Positions 51,886-59,105 of a DNA stretch of 59,105 bases are shown piece after piece (the first letter of the stretch is position 1; each line of letters opens with the position of its first letter). Source of the stretch: Leptolyngbya sp. FACHB-60 (GTDB taxonomy: Bacteria > Cyanobacteriota > Cyanobacteriia > Phormidesmidales > Phormidesmidaceae). Under the pieces are notes generated by a model. That model did not search any database. It had not been told where the DNA came from and was given only the letters and a program-made list of their open reading frames with translations. The stretch spans positions 1-59,105 of the forward strand of contig NZ_JACJOX010000009.1 of assembly GCF_014695775.1 (NCBI RefSeq). Reading direction: 5' to 3'. Position numbers and translations under genes: made by a program.

Positions 51886-52563
51886 ATGTCCACAGAGACC
51901 GCCCACCGTCTGCACCAAAAATTCCCCAAAAAGCATAACCACTATGCCCTGCGGGATTTCTTTCAATTTAATGGCGACTACGGCACCATTACCGACTGGA
52001 ACGACACCCGCAATGTGCTCACCAGCGAAGACTTTATCATTGGCCTGCTTGAGGGACTGCAAGAAGAGGTCGGCGACGCCTCGGCCGCCATCATGTACAC
52101 CGTAGGGCTAGAGTGGGGCAAACACGACTCACTGATCTTTGAAGCCTGGTTTGAGCGCGAGTTTGCCATGAGCCCCCGCCGCGCCAACCTGATGTTCTTG
52201 CTCGAAACCTGGTGGTGGCCCTTCATTTCTCAAGGCTGGGGCCGGTGGGAGGTCGATATGAGCGATCGCAAACAGGGCTTTATGTTCATCAACGTGTTTG
52301 ACTCCGCTGTAGCCCGCACCCTAGGCGACGTGGGCAAGCCCGTCTGCCACCTGTATGCCGGTCTGTTTGCTGGATTCTTTACCGAGATGGTGCGCAAGCA
52401 GCTGAGCTGCATTGAAATTCAGTGCTACTCCATGGGTGAAACCTACTGCAAGTTTTTGCTTGGGGGGCGCGAGCGCATTGATGCTGCTTCCTTCTGGATG
52501 AACGAAGGGGCCAATGCCCGCGACATTGAGAAGCGCCTGCGGGCTGGGGAAGGTGGCCAATGA
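51886..52563 (+). CDS. V4R domain protein (Pap-like cluster, slr0144-like)
   Basis: The 225-residue protein (from MSTETAHRLHQ; a start six bases earlier is also possible) has a central LLEGLQEEVGDASAAIMYTVGLEWGKHD and C-terminal CHLYAGLFAGFFTEMVRKQLSCIEIQCYSMGETYCKFLLGGRERID, the V4R (4-vinyl reductase) fold with conserved Cys. V4R proteins bind bilin-like or other tetrapyrrole ligands. In Synechocystis the related gene takes part in photosystem II assembly. Its stop overlaps the start of the next gene (ATGAG), so the two are translationally coupled. Confidence 0.8.
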   Translation: MSTETAHRLHQKFPKKHNHYALRDFFQFNGDYGTITDWNDTRNVLTSEDFIIGLLEGLQEEVGDASAAIMYTVGLEWGKHDSLIFEAWFEREFAMSPRRANLMFLLETWWWPFISQGWGRWEVDMSDRKQGFMFINVFDSAVARTLGDVGKPVCHLYAGLFAGFFTEMVRKQLSCIEIQCYSMGETYCKFLLGGRERIDAASFWMNEGANARDIEKRLRAGEGGQ

Positions 52564-52859
52564 GCATGATTCCCGAAGAGTCTCAGGTCACTCAACCCTG
52601 GCTGAGGGAAACGGTGCAGTCTTTCTTTGAAGCTGTGGCCTGGGACGGGCGATCAGTTCTCGCCATGCCAGGACTGGGAGCCACCGCTCGGTCAGAGTCA
52701 ACCATGACTATGACTGTCAGCGATTTCTTCCAAAACATTGCCTGGGATGGCCAGCCCACCATTGGCGTACCCGTTGTGCCCCTGGCGGCAACGGCCACCC
52801 CTGCTGCTGATCCCAATCTCGATTTGACCCTAGATGGGTTCTCTGACCTATTTGGCTAG
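52560..52859 (+). CDS. small protein with internal repeats (slr0145-like position)
   Basis: The 99-residue protein overlaps the V4R gene by four bases. Residues 18-30 (TVQSFFEAVAWDG) and 52-64 (TVSDFFQNIAWDG) are near-identical repeats, each followed by a Pro/Gly-rich segment; a weak third copy (LDGFSDLFG) ends the protein. It is hydrophobic but has no membrane segment. The layout matches the small gene between V4R and phycobilisome-fold genes in the Pap operon. Function unknown; the repeats may bind a partner. Confidence 0.6.
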   Translation: MSMIPEESQVTQPWLRETVQSFFEAVAWDGRSVLAMPGLGATARSESTMTMTVSDFFQNIAWDGQPTIGVPVVPLAATATPAADPNLDLTLDGFSDLFG

Positions 52860-52945
52860 CCTCTGCCATCGCTAAACCTGCTCACTGACGGTAAGCGCTA
52901 TCCTCCCCCGACCACCTGCGCCCCAGTTCTTCGGAGAATTTTGCC

Positions 52946-53434
52946 ATGACTTTTAAGCTCGACACTCTGTTTGACTCGCCCGACAAGCAATACCTCGACG
53001 CCAACGACCTTAGTACCCTGAGCCAGTACGTCAGCTCAATTCCGGAGCGGATGGCGGTCTACCGCACCCTGCGAGATCAGGAAATTGCCATCATGCAACC
53101 CATTGCCGATGCTCTGCAGCAGCAGGCCGGACACCCTGAGCCTTTAGTCGAGCGCAGCGTGCGCAGCGGGCTGATGGTGCTGCGCTACGCCGCCATGGCT
53201 ATGCTGCTCGACGACGATGGCTTTGTAGAAGAGCGCTTGCAGGGCTGGCTACCCGAGATGGTTAAAGCCTACGAAACGCAGGCGGTCGATCAACAGCTGT
53301 TTCAGCTGCTGATGCAGCAGTTGGCTAAGGTCTTTTCGCCGGCCCAGCTCAACCTGCTCAAACCCAGCCTTGAAAAAGCCAAAAGTCTGATGCTGAACAC
53401 TCGCGAAACCGTCACCCTGGCCGGGTTGCTCTAG
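52946..53434 (+). CDS. phycobilisome-fold protein, Pap-like cluster (second copy)
   Basis: The 162-residue protein MTFKLDTLFDSPDKQYLDANDLSTLSQYVSSIPERMAVYRTLRD...RSGLMVLRYAAMAMLLDDDGFVEERLQGWLPEMVKAY has the same helix order as the protein at 51094, about 25-30% alike by eye. A cysteine for bilin is again missing. It lies at the slr0146 position, between the repeat protein and the second V4R gene. Paralogous subunits, possibly forming a heterodimer, are inferred. Confidence 0.6.
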   Translation: MTFKLDTLFDSPDKQYLDANDLSTLSQYVSSIPERMAVYRTLRDQEIAIMQPIADALQQQAGHPEPLVERSVRSGLMVLRYAAMAMLLDDDGFVEERLQGWLPEMVKAYETQAVDQQLFQLLMQQLAKVFSPAQLNLLKPSLEKAKSLMLNTRETVTLAGLL

Positions 53435-53531
53435 ATACAACTAGCGGTTTGGCCGTTGGGGGTTGCCCCTGCCCCGCCCGTGATTGGCGGGTCTGACCAC
53501 CATCATCATTACCCTGTGAAGGACGTTAACT

Positions 53532-54194
53532 ATGGTTTCTGTTGCTGATTTGCTCACCGATGGCCGGCTGCCCGGCAACTACTTTGCCCAAGATCTCTAT
53601 GTGCGGGGCTCAACTGAGCTGGGGCTGCTAGAAAATCGTCGCGGCGATCGCCTATTGGCCATTCCTGACTCGCTGCTCCAGGCCATTTATTCTGGGCTAG
53701 AAAAAGAAACTGGTCAGGCGTCGGGGCTGGTGCTCTACAACTGTGGCCGCTGGTGGGGCAAAAATTTCTACGCCCGCTTTTGTGAAGAGCTGGCCGACTA
53801 CTACAAGCAGCCCCTCTCCAGCCTATCAATGGCTGAATTTCTCCAGTCGCTGCAGCAGTGCTGGAAAACCCACGGCTGGGGCCAGATTCATTTGGATATT
53901 ACCTACCGCGATCGCGGCTTTTTAGGAGTAGAAATCTGGCATTCTCCCTTCACCGCCGCCGCCCCCCAAGGCCAAAAGCCAGCGGGCGACCTGGAGCGTG
54001 GCATTCTTGAAATCTTCTTTAGCCAGCTCACCGGGCGCGAGCTGCGCTGTGCCCAAACCAGCTGCACGGCCAAGGGCGATGACTGCAACCGCTTTGTTCT
54101 GGGTCTACAAAAGCGGCTACAGCCCGTAGAAGCTCTGGTGGCCAATGGCCAAGCCCACCAAGCCATTATGCAAACCCTAATGCAACAGGGGTAA
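53532..54194 (+). CDS. V4R domain protein (second copy, slr0147-like)
   Basis: The 220-residue protein has GLEKETGQASGLVLYNCGRWWGKNFYARFCEEL and a C-terminal LEIFFSQLTGRELRCAQTSCTAKGDDCNRFVLGLQKRL, the cysteine-rich V4R ligand-binding end. It resembles the first V4R protein in order and length. Only seven bases separate it from the kinase gene, so they should be co-transcribed. The ligand is unknown. Confidence 0.8.
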   Translation: MVSVADLLTDGRLPGNYFAQDLYVRGSTELGLLENRRGDRLLAIPDSLLQAIYSGLEKETGQASGLVLYNCGRWWGKNFYARFCEELADYYKQPLSSLSMAEFLQSLQQCWKTHGWGQIHLDITYRDRGFLGVEIWHSPFTAAAPQGQKPAGDLERGILEIFFSQLTGRELRCAQTSCTAKGDDCNRFVLGLQKRLQPVEALVANGQAHQAIMQTLMQQG

Positions 54195-54201
54195 ACAAAC
54201 G

Positions 54202-56028
54202 GTGGCCCTCACCCGGCAAATTCGGCGATCGCAGTATTACATCCTGGGACTGGTAGGACATGGGCAGTTTGGCCGAGTTTACTGCGCCATCCACCGCAAA
54301 ACTGGGGAACTGGTGGCGATTAAAGACCTCCACAAAGACCGCTTTCCCACCCACAAGTTTTTGCGGGAGCTGCGGTTTTTAATCAGCCTGGAGCACCCCA
54401 GCATTGTCACCTGTCACGCGCTGGAGCATTCCACTAGCGGTCGACAGCTGGTGCTCGACTACTGCGAGGGGGGCACACTGCGATCGCTGATCGAGAGCGA
54501 CACAGTACTCACAGTGCAAGAGGTGCTGGGATTTACCCTAGACATTCTCGCCGCTCTAGAGTGCGCTCATCGCCAGGGCATTGTGCATTGCGATATCAAG
54601 CCCGAAAACATTCTTATGGAGCTGACGCCGGGGGGCTGGGTGGCGCGAGTATCTGACCTAGGCATTGCCCGCCTCAGCCAGGAAGCCAAACAGGCCGATA
54701 TGGGCCACACCGGCTCCCCCGCCTACATGGCCCCAGAGCGATTTTATAACCAGCATCCTCCAGCCGCCGACCTTTATGCCGTCGGCATCATTTTGTATGA
54801 GCTACTGCTGGGTCAGCGGCCCTTTTCGGGCACCCCTATGGAGCTGATGGTGGCTCACCTCAACCGTCCGCCTATAGTGCCCGCCCAGGTGGCTGAGCCC
54901 TTTAGCAAAGTGCTACGCAAAGCGCTGCAAAAGCTGTTGCCCAAGCGCTACTTCAGCGCCCAAGCTATGCGCGCCGACCTGATGGCGATTTATCAGACTT
55001 ACCAAACCCAGGGGCTGTTGGGTGAACCCGCCCGTGTCAAAGAGCTGCCAGAGCTAGATTTAGTCACCGATTTGCCCTTTGTGGCGCTGCCACACCCCAC
55101 GACGGTAATGGGCTTGGTGCCCTTGCCCCGACAGGGCCATCTGCTGGTGACCTGTAGCCAGCAGCAGGTGTGGTTCTATCACTGGCCCAAAACAGGAATG
55201 ACCGCCCCTCTAGCCAGCCAGGGTTTTACCTTGCCCGCCCCAGTGCAACGTTTTTTGCCAACTCCCCAGGGAGGTCTGTTAGTCACCACAGGCTCCCTAC
55301 ACCTGCTATCGATGAGACACGGGCTGGGTTGTGTCGCCCAGGGTATTTGCCCTGATGGGGTAGCGGTTGCACCCAATGGGCGCTGGTTTGCCACCGCTAC
55401 CCAGGTCGCCAAAGATTCATTTCGCGTAGCCGTCCGTCAGTTGATAATGCCACTGGGGCAAGGAGTCAAAATATCGGCACCGCTAACGGCCGCGATCGCT
55501 GCTGCGGCCGGCGATAAGCTAGTTACTCTCCTTGCCCCAGACAACCGCCACGCAGCGCTAGTCGTGCGTCGGGGCAGCCGTACGCTGTTTCATGGGGTGA
55601 CGCGCCGGGGTACTTATCTCGGGGCAGTCTCGGCCTCGGTGCCCATTTACAATTTAGTGCCCACCCGCACTCCCTACCGTTACCTGGCGCTAGAGGAAAA
55701 CTGCACTAATGCCCTGCTGATTGTCGACCTCAAGCCTTTTAGAATGCTGCGCTACCGGGTCGACATTTCACCGCACTGGCTGTTTGAGACCGCCGTGGGC
55801 TACGGTCTGCTTAGCCAAGAGGGAGAATTTCTATTAATTAACGATGAAGGCCGCATCATCAATCGTACGGCTGGGCTGCCTCGACCGCAGGCCATGGTGC
55901 CCCGATACTCTAAGACTAGCCCTGACGAATCAGCGCCGATTCAATATTTGTGGAGCGTCAGCGAAGCTGCAAGTAGCCGTATCTATCCCATTGAGCTAGC
56001 TGATTTAGCTCCAGATATTTTGTTTTAA
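54202..56028 (+). CDS. Ser/Thr protein kinase (SpkG-like) with a C-terminal propeller-like half
   Basis: The 608-residue protein starts at GTG seven bases after the V4R gene. Kinase motifs are present: GHGQFG (19-24), VAIK with K41, HCDIKPEN with catalytic D131 (HRD changed to HCD), DLG with D152 (DFG changed to DLG) and APE. From about residue 285 the sequence is beta-rich (HLLVTCSQQQVWFYHW, GGLLVTTGSLHLLS) as in a beta-propeller. In Synechocystis the kinase SpkG closes the Pap operon (slr0152), and the position fits. Ferredoxin and other genes of that operon are missing here. Targets are unknown. Confidence 0.85.
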   Translation: MALTRQIRRSQYYILGLVGHGQFGRVYCAIHRKTGELVAIKDLHKDRFPTHKFLRELRFLISLEHPSIVTCHALEHSTSGRQLVLDYCEGGTLRSLIESDTVLTVQEVLGFTLDILAALECAHRQGIVHCDIKPENILMELTPGGWVARVSDLGIARLSQEAKQADMGHTGSPAYMAPERFYNQHPPAADLYAVGIILYELLLGQRPFSGTPMELMVAHLNRPPIVPAQVAEPFSKVLRKALQKLLPKRYFSAQAMRADLMAIYQTYQTQGLLGEPARVKELPELDLVTDLPFVALPHPTTVMGLVPLPRQGHLLVTCSQQQVWFYHWPKTGMTAPLASQGFTLPAPVQRFLPTPQGGLLVTTGSLHLLSMRHGLGCVAQGICPDGVAVAPNGRWFATATQVAKDSFRVAVRQLIMPLGQGVKISAPLTAAIAAAAGDKLVTLLAPDNRHAALVVRRGSRTLFHGVTRRGTYLGAVSASVPIYNLVPTRTPYRYLALEENCTNALLIVDLKPFRMLRYRVDISPHWLFETAVGYGLLSQEGEFLLINDEGRIINRTAGLPRPQAMVPRYSKTSPDESAPIQYLWSVSEAASSRIYPIELADLAPDILF

Positions 56029-56821
56029 CCTGAGTTTGGCATTAGGTTTGGGAAACTTGGCAGCAGATTCACCGCCCTTGTGATTGGGGTAAGAATCGGA
56101 GCCGACAAAGAGCGTGGCTAACGCTTCGTCATCGCGCTTTTGTAAGGGCAGCGAATGTTGCGATTAGCCGTCGCCAGATCGATTAGGATATGCTGCATCA
56201 TCCTCGGTTGCGATGGCGATCGGTCAATGGAATGCCCAATTTGTGGCAGTGGCAGTAGCTAATATTCTAATTGCGTGTCCATCGCTATGCTTGTTTGAAT
56301 CCCGTTGCGAAGCTAGGTTGTGTGCAGCTAAAGGCTGGTAAGCCTTAATCATCAACATCTATTGTCACAGTGGATTGAGGTTTGAAGCACATCTTATACA
56401 AAAAACGTTTCTGTAAATAAATTAAAGTAGTTAAATCAAAACATTTGTGTTGGCAAAAAGCGAACAACACATAAGAATTAATTGGAATTGTCAAGATATA
56501 AAAAGTCGTATAACTTCATGATTATTGTTAGTGATTTGACGGAAATTACGGAAGCATACTCTTCATAACATGGCAATAATAAGGAATATCGTACCTGGAA
56601 AAGGCTGAAGGAACGATTCTTAAGCTGATTTATATTTGAAATAGATTGGCATGAGAAAATTGTTTGAGTTTTCTGCGCGCTAAGAACCATTTGGTTGTTT
56701 TGGTCGCTACTGTCTGCAAGGATGAATTAGCCTCCGTCAAAACTGGGTCATCAAAATTTGTTGTAAGCAGTAATTTTGCTGCTTTTGGTAATCTGTTTAT
56801 CCATACTTTAAGGCATCCATT
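56029..56821. other. 793-base stretch without a convincing gene
   Basis: Near 56020-56165 a minus-strand frame codes LPLQKRDDEALATLFVGSDS and KFPKPNAKLRLK without a start, probably a gene remnant. The second half is AT-rich and holds the promoter of the gene at 56822. No repeat or RNA gene was seen. Confidence 0.4.
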
Positions 56822-57313
56822 ATGTCCACTGCTGTCGTTTCACCTGTAGCTCAGTTGCGTTCTGAACTTGGCGATTTTAGTAGTATTGTTTGTTTCAGAG
56901 CATTAGTCGTTGGCACCGAAGAAGTCTTAGGTGAGAAGGCCGCTGCGATCGCACTCATTGGCGCTGGTCGCCAGCGGGGTCGGCAAGTGGCAGAGCAACT
57001 AGGTCTTGCAGGGCAAGGTAGGTCGCTTGAATCGGTGGCTGAATTACTCCAAGCGGCCTTGGGCAAAGATGGTACCCGACTCTGCATTGTTGAGAAGATC
57101 GTCGAAGCCGAAGACAAAATTTCAGTTTACTGTCGAGAAACGATTTGTTCGGCTGGCGAACCCGAAGGGTCTCCCCGCAAGCTTACTTTTACCCTAGGAG
57201 CCGTTCAGGGTGTGGTTGAGAGCGTTACAGGAAAGCGTTTACGAGGCAAGCAAACGGAGTCTGTTCTGCGGGGCGGTGCCTTTGATGTAATCGAATTTGA
57301 AGTGATTGGCTAA
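56822..57313 (+). CDS. V4R-like protein (163 residues)
   Basis: The sequence GRSLESVAELLQAALGKDGTRLCIVEKI...KISVYCRETICSAGEPEGSPRKLTFTLGAVQGVVESVTGKRLRGKQTE follows the V4R strand order, with the closing segment FDVIEFEV. The last conserved cysteine is missing, so it is a divergent member. It lies after the kinase gene with its own AT-rich promoter region. Possibly a member of the same functional group as the Pap-like cluster. It has its own hairpin at 57328. Confidence 0.45.
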   Translation: MSTAVVSPVAQLRSELGDFSSIVCFRALVVGTEEVLGEKAAAIALIGAGRQRGRQVAEQLGLAGQGRSLESVAELLQAALGKDGTRLCIVEKIVEAEDKISVYCRETICSAGEPEGSPRKLTFTLGAVQGVVESVTGKRLRGKQTESVLRGGAFDVIEFEVIG

Positions 57314-57327
57314 ACCAAAGGCAGCTT

Positions 57328-57365
57328 AAAGTCTGTAGTTCTTCTTGCAAAGAAGCTACAGACTT
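57328..57365 (+). terminator. hairpin after the V4R-like gene
   Basis: AAAGTCTGTAG and CTACAGACTTT form a perfect 11-bp stem, extended by TTCTT/AAGAA pairing. No T tract follows at once. Confidence 0.55.
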
Positions 57366-57536
57366 TGGCGTAACCAAAGCAACTGCATTCCAGTAGGTTA
57401 TGACGCTATCAGGGGATGGTGCGTCGCGACCAAAAGATTAAGAATCGCCGAGATTTGGAATGAGCGAGGATTGCTCTCAACCCGAGTTCTCGTAGGTCCT
57501 GATCGCGGGCTGGAAGCAAGCCGATGGGGAAGGCGC

Positions 57537-57764
57537 TTAATCGAGTTGTAGCGGCGCTACGAAATCTGGCGATAGGGGCGGAGGGCTTGCCGCCGCAGAT
57601 GAATGAGGCAGGTTGTAGCCGATGATGCTCACAACTAAGCCGAAAGCAAGACCAGACATAAATACCCAGCCGTGGGAGGGCCCGATGGTGCAGAGCAAAC
57701 GGCGATCGCAGTTATAGACATGTATCGCCCAGCCTGCTTGGGTGGTGCAGTGAAGTTTGTGCAT
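57537..57764 (-). CDS. small membrane protein (75 residues)
   Basis: The sequence from MHKLHCTTQAGWAIHVYNCDRR has one membrane segment (GWVFMSGLAFGLVVSIIGYNL) and a Pro/Ser-rich C-terminus. The part upstream of this Met, inside the same frame, belongs to the neighbouring pseudogene and does not look like protein. It lies downstream of the flavoprotein remnant on the same strand. Not recognised. Confidence 0.4.
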   Translation of the reverse strand: MHKLHCTTQAGWAIHVYNCDRRLLCTIGPSHGWVFMSGLAFGLVVSIIGYNLPHSSAAASPPPLSPDFVAPLQLD

Positions 57765-57796
57765 GGCAGTTGGGGTGCATGGGTAAACGATGGGGA

Positions 57797-59007
57797 TTAA
57801 TACCGATGGCCCGACTGACGGTGTTTGACAGCGGGCATACCGCTGGGAGCAAGCAAATTCCCCTGTTGCACCGCTCCATAGATCAGCAGATGGTCGCCTA
57901 CGGAAGACTGCTCTACAACGGTGCATTCGACATAGGCTAGGGCGTCGGTGAGAATGGCACAGGTGTTGGTCGCCAGTTCAAAGGGCAGGTGGTCAAAGGC
58001 GGTGGTCGAGCACCGCTGGGCAGAGAAATGGCGGCGTACGGTTCGTCCTTCCTGCAAAATATTCAGCACAAAGCCATTGCCGGGGAGAAATCGACTCGCG
58101 TCAGCGGCATCTCTGGGCAGAGCCAGCATCAGGCCGGGGGGGCTGAAACTGGCCTGGGTCACCCAGGCGGTGAGTAATCCGGCGTGGATGCCGTTGGCTT
58201 GGGTGGTGACGACACAGAGGGAGCCGATGATTCGCCCCAGAGCCAGGGCGGTGCGATCGCTGTGGGCTTGGTCGGCGATCGCGGGTCGAGCGACCTGCTG
58301 TTTCTGGCGCTTGCGCAGGCGCTGGGCAAATTGAGCCGCCGCTTCGGTGCAGACCTCTAGGGCGGTGTCATCGGGGCTAAAGCGCACCCGCAGGGGCTCA
58401 AAGCCAAAGGGGTAGTTGGCATCCTGAAGCTTTCCCTCTAGTTCATCGATCGCTTCGCCGCTCCAGCCGTAGGAGCCAAACACCCCCACCAGCTTAGTTT
58501 TGGGCACATTGGCCAAAACCAAGCCCAGGGCGGTTTGAATTTGCACCGGGGCATGGCCGCCTAGGGTGGGAGAACCGATGATAAAACCGTCGCACTGGTT
58601 CAGGATGTCAATCAGCGTGTTGGGATCGGCCTGTTCGCAATTGATCGCCTCTACCGCGATTTGAGCTGCCGTCAGTCCCTGGGCGATCGCATCGGCCAGG
58701 CGGGCCGTGTTGCCATAAGCGGAGGCGTAAAGCAACGCCACCCGCAGAGGTTGCTGGCCCTGGTGCTGGCACCACTGGCGATAGTCTTGCATCAGCCGAC
58801 TGAGGCTGTAGCGCACCAGGGGCCGTGGCCAGGGGCAATGACTTTGAGCGCCAAGGGTTCGACCTGATCCAGCACCGTGGCAATCTGCTTGGCCTGGGGG
58901 CCGTGGAGACAGTCGAAATAGTGACGGCGATCGCTCTCTAGCTGCCGCCATTGCTCATCCCAAAGGGCATCCTCGCAGAGGTGCGCGCCAAATATAGCTG
59001 TGGTCAT
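57797..59007 (-). pseudogene. truncated and frameshifted diflavin flavoprotein (Flv)
   Basis: The larger part encodes a flavodoxin-like domain (LRVALLYASAYGNTARLADAIAQGL, GFIIGSPTLGGHAPVQIQTALG, GVFGSYGWSGEAIDELEG) and a flavin reductase domain (IGSLCVVTTQANGIHAGLLTAWVTQASFSPPGLMLAL). The end of a metallo-beta-lactamase domain (IFGAHLCEDALWDEQW, FDCLHGPQAKQ, VIAPGHGP) is in another frame at 58792-59007. The shift falls in GGCCCCTGG near 58820; one lost C would restore PLVRYSLSRL. The first 230 residues of the family are missing: the frame upstream of MTTAIFG holds a stop. Flv proteins reduce oxygen to water beside photosystem I. Confidence 0.8.
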
Positions 59008-59012
59008 TTGGG

Positions 59013-59105
59013 TTAGGACGCGGCTTGCTTGAGCACGACTTCGATAGCGGCTCGTAAGCCGTCAGCATGAGGGAGGTGTTTGCGAATCCGGCTCTTTAAC
59101 CAACC
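59013..59105 (-). CDS. C-terminal end of a protein that begins outside the window
   Basis: The minus-strand frame runs in from the window edge and ends with TAA at 59013. It encodes 30 residues, ...KSRIRKHLPHADGLRAAIEV and VLKQAAS. It ends five bases before the flavoprotein remnant. The family cannot be told. Confidence 0.45.
   Translation of the reverse strand, partial: GWLKSRIRKHLPHADGLRAAIEVVLKQAAS

Noticed and set aside
53554..54166. Minus-strand frames inside the V4R and kinase genes
   Set aside because: Shadows of GC-rich coding sequence without starts or motifs.

Overview
The window looks like cyanobacterial chromosome. HIP1-type GCGATCGC palindromes are scattered through it, and it carries psaE, ndhO, a cyAbrB-type regulator and a Pap-like photosystem assembly cluster. 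GC is moderate to high in the core genes. No genus can be fixed from sequence alone; a Leptolyngbya/Nodosilinea-type filamentous cyanobacterium is a guess.

Layout. (1) 1-9.5 kb: mostly core genes (Nudix hydrolase, recA with a LexA-type box, a DUF4336 protein, two small exported proteins, a NucS-like nuclease), broken by an AT-rich patch with a membrane protein. (2) 7.4-27.1 kb: a type III-B CRISPR-Cas locus. A divergent kinase-HTH-WYL protein faces cmr2(cas10)-cmr3-cmr4-cmr5-(cmr6-cmr1 fusion). Two CARF-HEPN ancillary nucleases, a frameshifted cas1 and cas2 follow, then a leader and an array of 63 repeats. No cas6 is present in the window. The array runs into the cut-off N-terminus of a WYL-type HTH regulator. 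(3) 27.1-41.6 kb: what looks like a decayed, integrated plasmid-like replicon: an actin-like/ParR-like partition pair with dyad repeats, small regulators, an iteron cluster beside A-tracts, a ribbon-helix-helix (RHH) gene, and a large gene with family-A DNA polymerase motifs. At least four insertion sequences have hit it. Two of them split the RHH and polymerase genes, and in both cases removing the element plus one 9-bp target duplication restores the frame. (4) 41.6-47.2 kb: small accessory genes (zinc-ribbon, RelE-like, DUF1499, cyAbrB, stand-alone PD-(D/E)XK, HNH and HNH-AP2 homing-type nucleases), ending at tRNA-Ser(UGA). (5) 47.4-59.1 kb: core again: an ECF-type sigma factor with a likely anti-sigma factor, ndhO, mutM, psaE, a Pap-operon-like cluster (phycobilisome-fold, V4R, small repeat protein, Ser/Thr kinase), a further V4R-like protein, and a broken diflavin flavoprotein gene at the right edge.

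How the parts work together. Cmr2 keeps both an HD and a GGDD motif, so target RNA binding should trigger cyclic oligoadenylate synthesis, which the two CARF-HEPN proteins would sense. The kinase-WYL protein and the HTH remnant suggest WYL-type transcriptional control of the locus. The cas1 frameshift suggests that adaptation is off, unless it is a sequencing error or recoding. The replicon-like region holds partition, regulatory, origin-like and polymerase parts, but the polymerase gene is interrupted, so it probably no longer replicates by itself.

All calls are from reading the sequence and its translations. No database search was run.
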